A stretch of DNA of 55,921 nt from Bacteroidales bacterium. GTDB lineage: Bacteria > Bacteroidota > Bacteroidia > Bacteroidales > Paludibacteraceae. The position numbers were made by a program, and so were the translations under genes. Of the stretch, positions 53,190 to 55,921 are shown piece after piece (the stretch's first letter is position 1; each line of letters starts with the position of its first letter). The notes below the pieces were generated by a model. The model did not search any database and was not told where the DNA came from. It was given only the letters and a program-made list of their open reading frames with translations. The DNA lies in NCBI GenBank assembly GCA_900769555.1, contig CAAGHA010000032.1:1-55921 (forward strand). The letters are read 5' to 3'.

Positions 53190-54626
53190 CTACTGTTTTT
53201 TCTTCATTCTTATTAATGATGTTTTAATTTCATTGTTTCTATATGCATTTTTAAATTTGTCACATACCAAATTCCTAACCTCTACTATATTTTCCGGAAT
53301 ATATGATAGGCAACCACTTGTTAGGTACAATGGTTCCATATTATTTCCTGTAACAAAACTAAAGTTATCACTTTGATTATCATCACCGATTTCATTGTAA
53401 GGATCTGCTATTAGTGCTAAATAATATTTACCATCTTTGGCATTTTGAGGAATAGAATATGTAACTTCAAATTGCTCTATCTCACCCGGTGAAATAGAAC
53501 GATTTTCCAAAGACTCAATTACACAATATTTTTCTGCCAAATGCTTTGCTTTAAATAGCAAATAAGTAATAGGGTAATTCTCAGTTGAAATTGTATGTGT
53601 ACCTTTATTTTCAATGGTAAATGTAACTTGTCTCGAAGCGTTGTCAATCGCCTTATCAGAAAGAACTGTAATCTTTACATCATTTCCTGTTGAGGATTTC
53701 GTTGAAGCTGTGGAAATCTCACTATTGGAAGCTCTCCAAACACCAAAACAAAATTGTTCAAAGAAAAAGTCATAATCAACCCAAATAGAACCATTATCAC
53801 CCCAATCATCTGCACCCCAACTATTTCTCAAACGAAAAGCACCTTTGCTATCGTCATAACCAACCAAAGCCATCGCATGATATGCATGTTGACCTTGATA
53901 TGTGTCTGTGTCGTAAGATATTACATCACTACTATTCCAAGCCATAAATCGATCTCCCAACTTTGCTCCAACTACTAAAGGACCCATTTTTAGGTAATTT
54001 TTGATATTGTTTTCATTCATACCATAAGTAGATCCATCAGAGGTTAAATCAGAACTATATGCAACAATACGATACTCTGCCAATTTGTTGGATGAGGAGC
54101 CTTTTCCTGTGACATAGTCACACACCATTTTGGAATTGGTAAAAGGAACACTGCTCATAGTTGCAACACCTTTGTCTATCATGGCTTGAAAAGCAGGTTC
54201 AAAATTAGAACCATTACATTGGGGACTCTTACTATTTGAAGGCATTAAGTGCCATAAATCAACAGGACTACATTGATACTGTGCACTATTTTTATTGGAA
54301 GTACTCCATGTTCCATCAATCATATTAAGCGCAGTCTTCAAATTATACGCTGTAGCCCATACCACACAAGTTCCATAACTACCTTGATTTCCAATTGGTG
54401 GACAATAAGGTTCCCAATCTACTTTTGTATCAGTTACAACATCTGTGATTTCATCGGTAGTATTTTGATCATCAACTACTTCATCTTCCATGTTGTATCC
54501 CAACATATCAAAAAATTCTAATGCAACATCTATAATTGTATTAATGACCTCCTCATCACATGATGAGAAAAAAGGACATAATGCAATCATAAAGAAAACA
54601 ACTCTCTTTTTTAATCGTTTAATCAT
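53190..54626 (-). CDS. Papain-family (C1) cysteine peptidase, predicted lipoprotein
   Basis: This 478-residue protein has a signal peptide ending FFSSC, a lipobox-like Cys near residue 23. An acidic linker precedes the C1 domain (about 68-295). The catalytic set is visible: Gln81 (oxyanion) and Cys87 in QGSYGTCVVWA, His250 in YHAMALVGYDD, and Asn268 in LRNSWG. A C-terminal immunoglobulin-like domain of CARDB type (about 320-425) follows, with VTFTIENKGTH and SPGEIEQFEV. The acidic segment at 45-65 may act as a short pro-region or linker. It lies 11 bases after a pentapeptide-repeat lipoprotein gene, so they form a two-gene operon. The substrate is unknown. Confidence 0.9.
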   Translation of the reverse strand: MIKRLKKRVVFFMIALCPFFSSCDEEVINTIIDVALEFFDMLGYNMEDEVVDDQNTTDEITDVVTDTKVDWEPYCPPIGNQGSYGTCVVWATAYNLKTALNMIDGTWSTSNKNSAQYQCSPVDLWHLMPSNSKSPQCNGSNFEPAFQAMIDKGVATMSSVPFTNSKMVCDYVTGKGSSSNKLAEYRIVAYSSDLTSDGSTYGMNENNIKNYLKMGPLVVGAKLGDRFMAWNSSDVISYDTDTYQGQHAYHAMALVGYDDSKGAFRLRNSWGADDWGDNGSIWVDYDFFFEQFCFGVWRASNSEISTASTKSSTGNDVKITVLSDKAIDNASRQVTFTIENKGTHTISTENYPITYLLFKAKHLAEKYCVIESLENRSISPGEIEQFEVTYSIPQNAKDGKYYLALIADPYNEIGDDNQSDNFSFVTGNNMEPLYLTSGCLSYIPENIVEVRNLVCDKFKNAYRNNEIKTSLIRMKKKQ

Positions 54627-54637
54627 AATTTCTATTT

Positions 54638-55615
54638 TTAAGGATTTATTTTTATCGTTTTACTTTCTATTGTTTCTATACTAATCGGTTGAGTAACAAT
54701 AATATCTTTCAACTCAGGTTCTAAGAAGAATCGACTATCAACTAATTGTATGTCTTTTTCAAATTTAGATCGATTAAAACGAACCTGCCCATAAAATAAT
54801 GCTCGTTCCATGGATACATCTCCGTTAAATTGACATTGTAATATGTCAACTCGACCCAAATATCTTGAAAATGCAAATGATACAGTATTCCCACATGTAA
54901 CATAATTAAAATAGAGGTTACCCATAAAAGAGGCATTAGATAGTGATACTTCTTTTTGAACTTCTATATTGCTCATTTGTAAATCACACACTGTTATCCC
55001 CTGAAAATTGACTTCGTCAGAGAATTTCGCCCCTTTGAAATTTAGATTACCAACAAAAGAAGAGGAGATCATTTGAAAAGATTTTTCCGCAATGATATTT
55101 ACAAACTGATTTTGCAATCCTAATGTTGATATGTGATTAAATGTAACTTTCTCTCTAAAAGCAGCTTGATTAAAATCTAATCCTCGATCAAATGTTGATT
55201 CATTGAAATTAACAATATCTCGAAAATCGCAATCAAAAAATACTACGCTATTTTTAAAGTGAACTTTTTCATATACATACTGCTTTTGATTTTCTTTACC
55301 ATGCAACGACTTGTCATGGGCAACCACCTTTCCCATAAAAACACAATTCTGAAAATATATAGTTTGAGATATTGTTGTTGTTAATTGGGTCGGCGAGGAT
55401 AACTGCGTGTAATCACTCAATTCTGTAAAATCTAAATCACCTATTATTATACTATTTATTAATACAATATCTTCACCTTTCGATAACTTTTTTATAATTT
55501 TGGATGCTTCTACTTCCGTTAACTCTCCAACATTTTCTTTTGATTGTACCGACGAACACGATAGCAACAAAACTAATCCCAATGTTAGCATAATAGATAA
55601 TCTCATTCGTTTCAT
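54638..55615 (-). CDS. Pentapeptide-repeat lipoprotein
   Basis: This 325-residue protein has a signal peptide ending LLLSC (lipobox-type Cys near residue 20). The region of about 50-310 carries pentapeptide-type repeats of the loose A(D/N)LxF kind, such as VHFKNSVVFFDCDF, VNFNESTFDRGLDFNQAAF and LNFKGAKFSDEVNF, predicting a right-handed quadrilateral beta-helix. Such proteins often serve as scaffolds or protein-binding rods. It leads the operon with the C1 peptidase 11 bases downstream, suggesting that the two work together at the outer surface or periplasm. A candidate -7 box is 33 bases upstream. Confidence 0.85.
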   Translation of the reverse strand: MKRMRLSIMLTLGLVLLLSCSSVQSKENVGELTEVEASKIIKKLSKGEDIVLINSIIIGDLDFTELSDYTQLSSPTQLTTTISQTIYFQNCVFMGKVVAHDKSLHGKENQKQYVYEKVHFKNSVVFFDCDFRDIVNFNESTFDRGLDFNQAAFREKVTFNHISTLGLQNQFVNIIAEKSFQMISSSFVGNLNFKGAKFSDEVNFQGITVCDLQMSNIEVQKEVSLSNASFMGNLYFNYVTCGNTVSFAFSRYLGRVDILQCQFNGDVSMERALFYGQVRFNRSKFEKDIQLVDSRFFLEPELKDIIVTQPISIETIESKTIKINP

Positions 55616-55647
55616 CTCAATTTTTGTTATTTATAGAACATTCAAAA

Positions 55648-55655
55648 CAAAATTA
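55648..55655 (-). promoter_or_regulatory. Candidate -7 box of the pentapeptide-peptidase operon (TAATTTTG)
   Basis: Matches TAnnTTTG on the minus strand, 33 bases upstream of the ATG at 55615. No clear -33 element. Confidence 0.4.
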
Positions 55656-55856
55656 GAGATTTTTTTTTTTTATAAAAATTTTATTTATGAAAAATAGAGT
55701 AATGTGAATAATTTATCGACAAAATAATGGAAGTGGGGTTAAAAAATCTCTCTTATAGGATTATAGGATCTAAATAATATTTAAGGTATCTGTTACTAAC
55801 TTCTGAAGATTCCATTTAGAAACGCAAGATTTTTTTATAAGATATTATGAAAAACA

Positions 55857-55900
55857 CTGCGGGGGAAGCCATGCGGCGGGGGCGCAAAGCCCCCAAGAGC
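55857..55900. repeat. GC-rich hairpin element at the window edge
   Basis: GGGGGC (55878-55883) pairs with GCCCCC (55889-55894) around a five-base loop GCAAA. A second GCGGGGG lies at 55859-55865, so the C-run can form an alternative stem. There is no T-run, so it is not a terminator. Its identity is unknown; it may be the edge of a repeat family or mobile element cut by the window end. Confidence 0.55.
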
Positions 55901-55921
55901 GTTCAATAGCATTACAAAAAA

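Larger units (their letters stand above)
55616..55921. other. AT-rich intergenic region ending in a GC-rich element
   Basis: About 306 bases without a recognised gene. The left part holds the promoter of the lipoprotein operon. The last 65 bases include a segment (55857-55900) that is roughly three-quarters G+C in an otherwise AT-rich window. Confidence 0.5.

Noticed and set aside
53190..54626. C1 peptidase as a T9SS cargo
   Set aside because: The C-terminus resembles a CARDB domain, not a sorting domain, and a lipobox is present.
1..55921. CRISPR array, tRNA or rRNA genes, prophage or integrase
   Set aside because: No direct-repeat arrays, no tRNA-type sequence and no phage genes were recognised on either strand.

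Overview
The window looks like chromosomal DNA of a low-GC member of the Bacteroidota, most likely order Bacteroidales. The signs are a complete moxR/DUF58/batABCDE aerotolerance operon, a Rho with a long Asn/Gln-rich insert, a T9SS-plug (DUF5103) protein, TamB/AsmA giants, CvfB-like and YgiQ-like proteins, almost no Shine-Dalgarno sequences, and a recurring TAnnTTTG box (the Bacteroidota sigma-ABfr -7 element) just upstream of many start codons. Most of the window is core genome. The accessory DNA is at the two ends.

Layout. 1-1088: the 3' end of an IS30-family transposase joined to the C-terminal third of a type I restriction HsdR (a broken gene). 1221-8012: clpC divergent from gyrA plus a TPR protein. 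8321-10016: two family 2 glycosyltransferases. 10120-11889: rho. 12487-21070: the moxR-to-batE operon, with a large hairpin after moxR. 21251-24533: SpoIID-like protein, HU, and an unusual HU-transmembrane-LysM-like protein. 24998-30456: ftsK, a LolA-like protein, trxB and the T9SS plug protein, convergent with tsaD (30459-31484). 31770/31815-36326: tamB. 36377-39021: a metallo-beta-lactamase-fold protein and YgiQ. 39251-40018: a NERD nuclease-like protein. 40151-43018: an AsmA-like giant. 43133-43960: a CvfB-like S1 protein. 44127-44945: ispE. 45098-47689: universal stress protein, lytic transglycosylase and a small secreted protein. 47951-49708: aspS. 50099-52945: a four-LysM periplasmic-binding-like protein and a PorT-like barrel. 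53190-55615: a lipoprotein papain-family peptidase and a pentapeptide-repeat lipoprotein. 55857-55900: a very GC-rich hairpin element at the edge.

Much of the gene content concerns the cell envelope: transport of lipid and lipoprotein (TamB, AsmA-like, LolA-like), peptidoglycan recognition and cleavage (SpoIID-like, lytic transglycosylase, LysM proteins), the secretion plug, and the Bat membrane complex. The rest is information processing (gyrA, rho, ftsK, tsaD, aspS, HU) and protein quality control (clpC, trxB). No CRISPR array, tRNA, rRNA or prophage was seen. The most unusual protein is the predicted inner-membrane HU-LysM fusion, which could physically link DNA to the wall. Both window ends lie in repeat-like sequence, which fits a contig broken at repeats. 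No obviously new defence or biosynthetic system was found.
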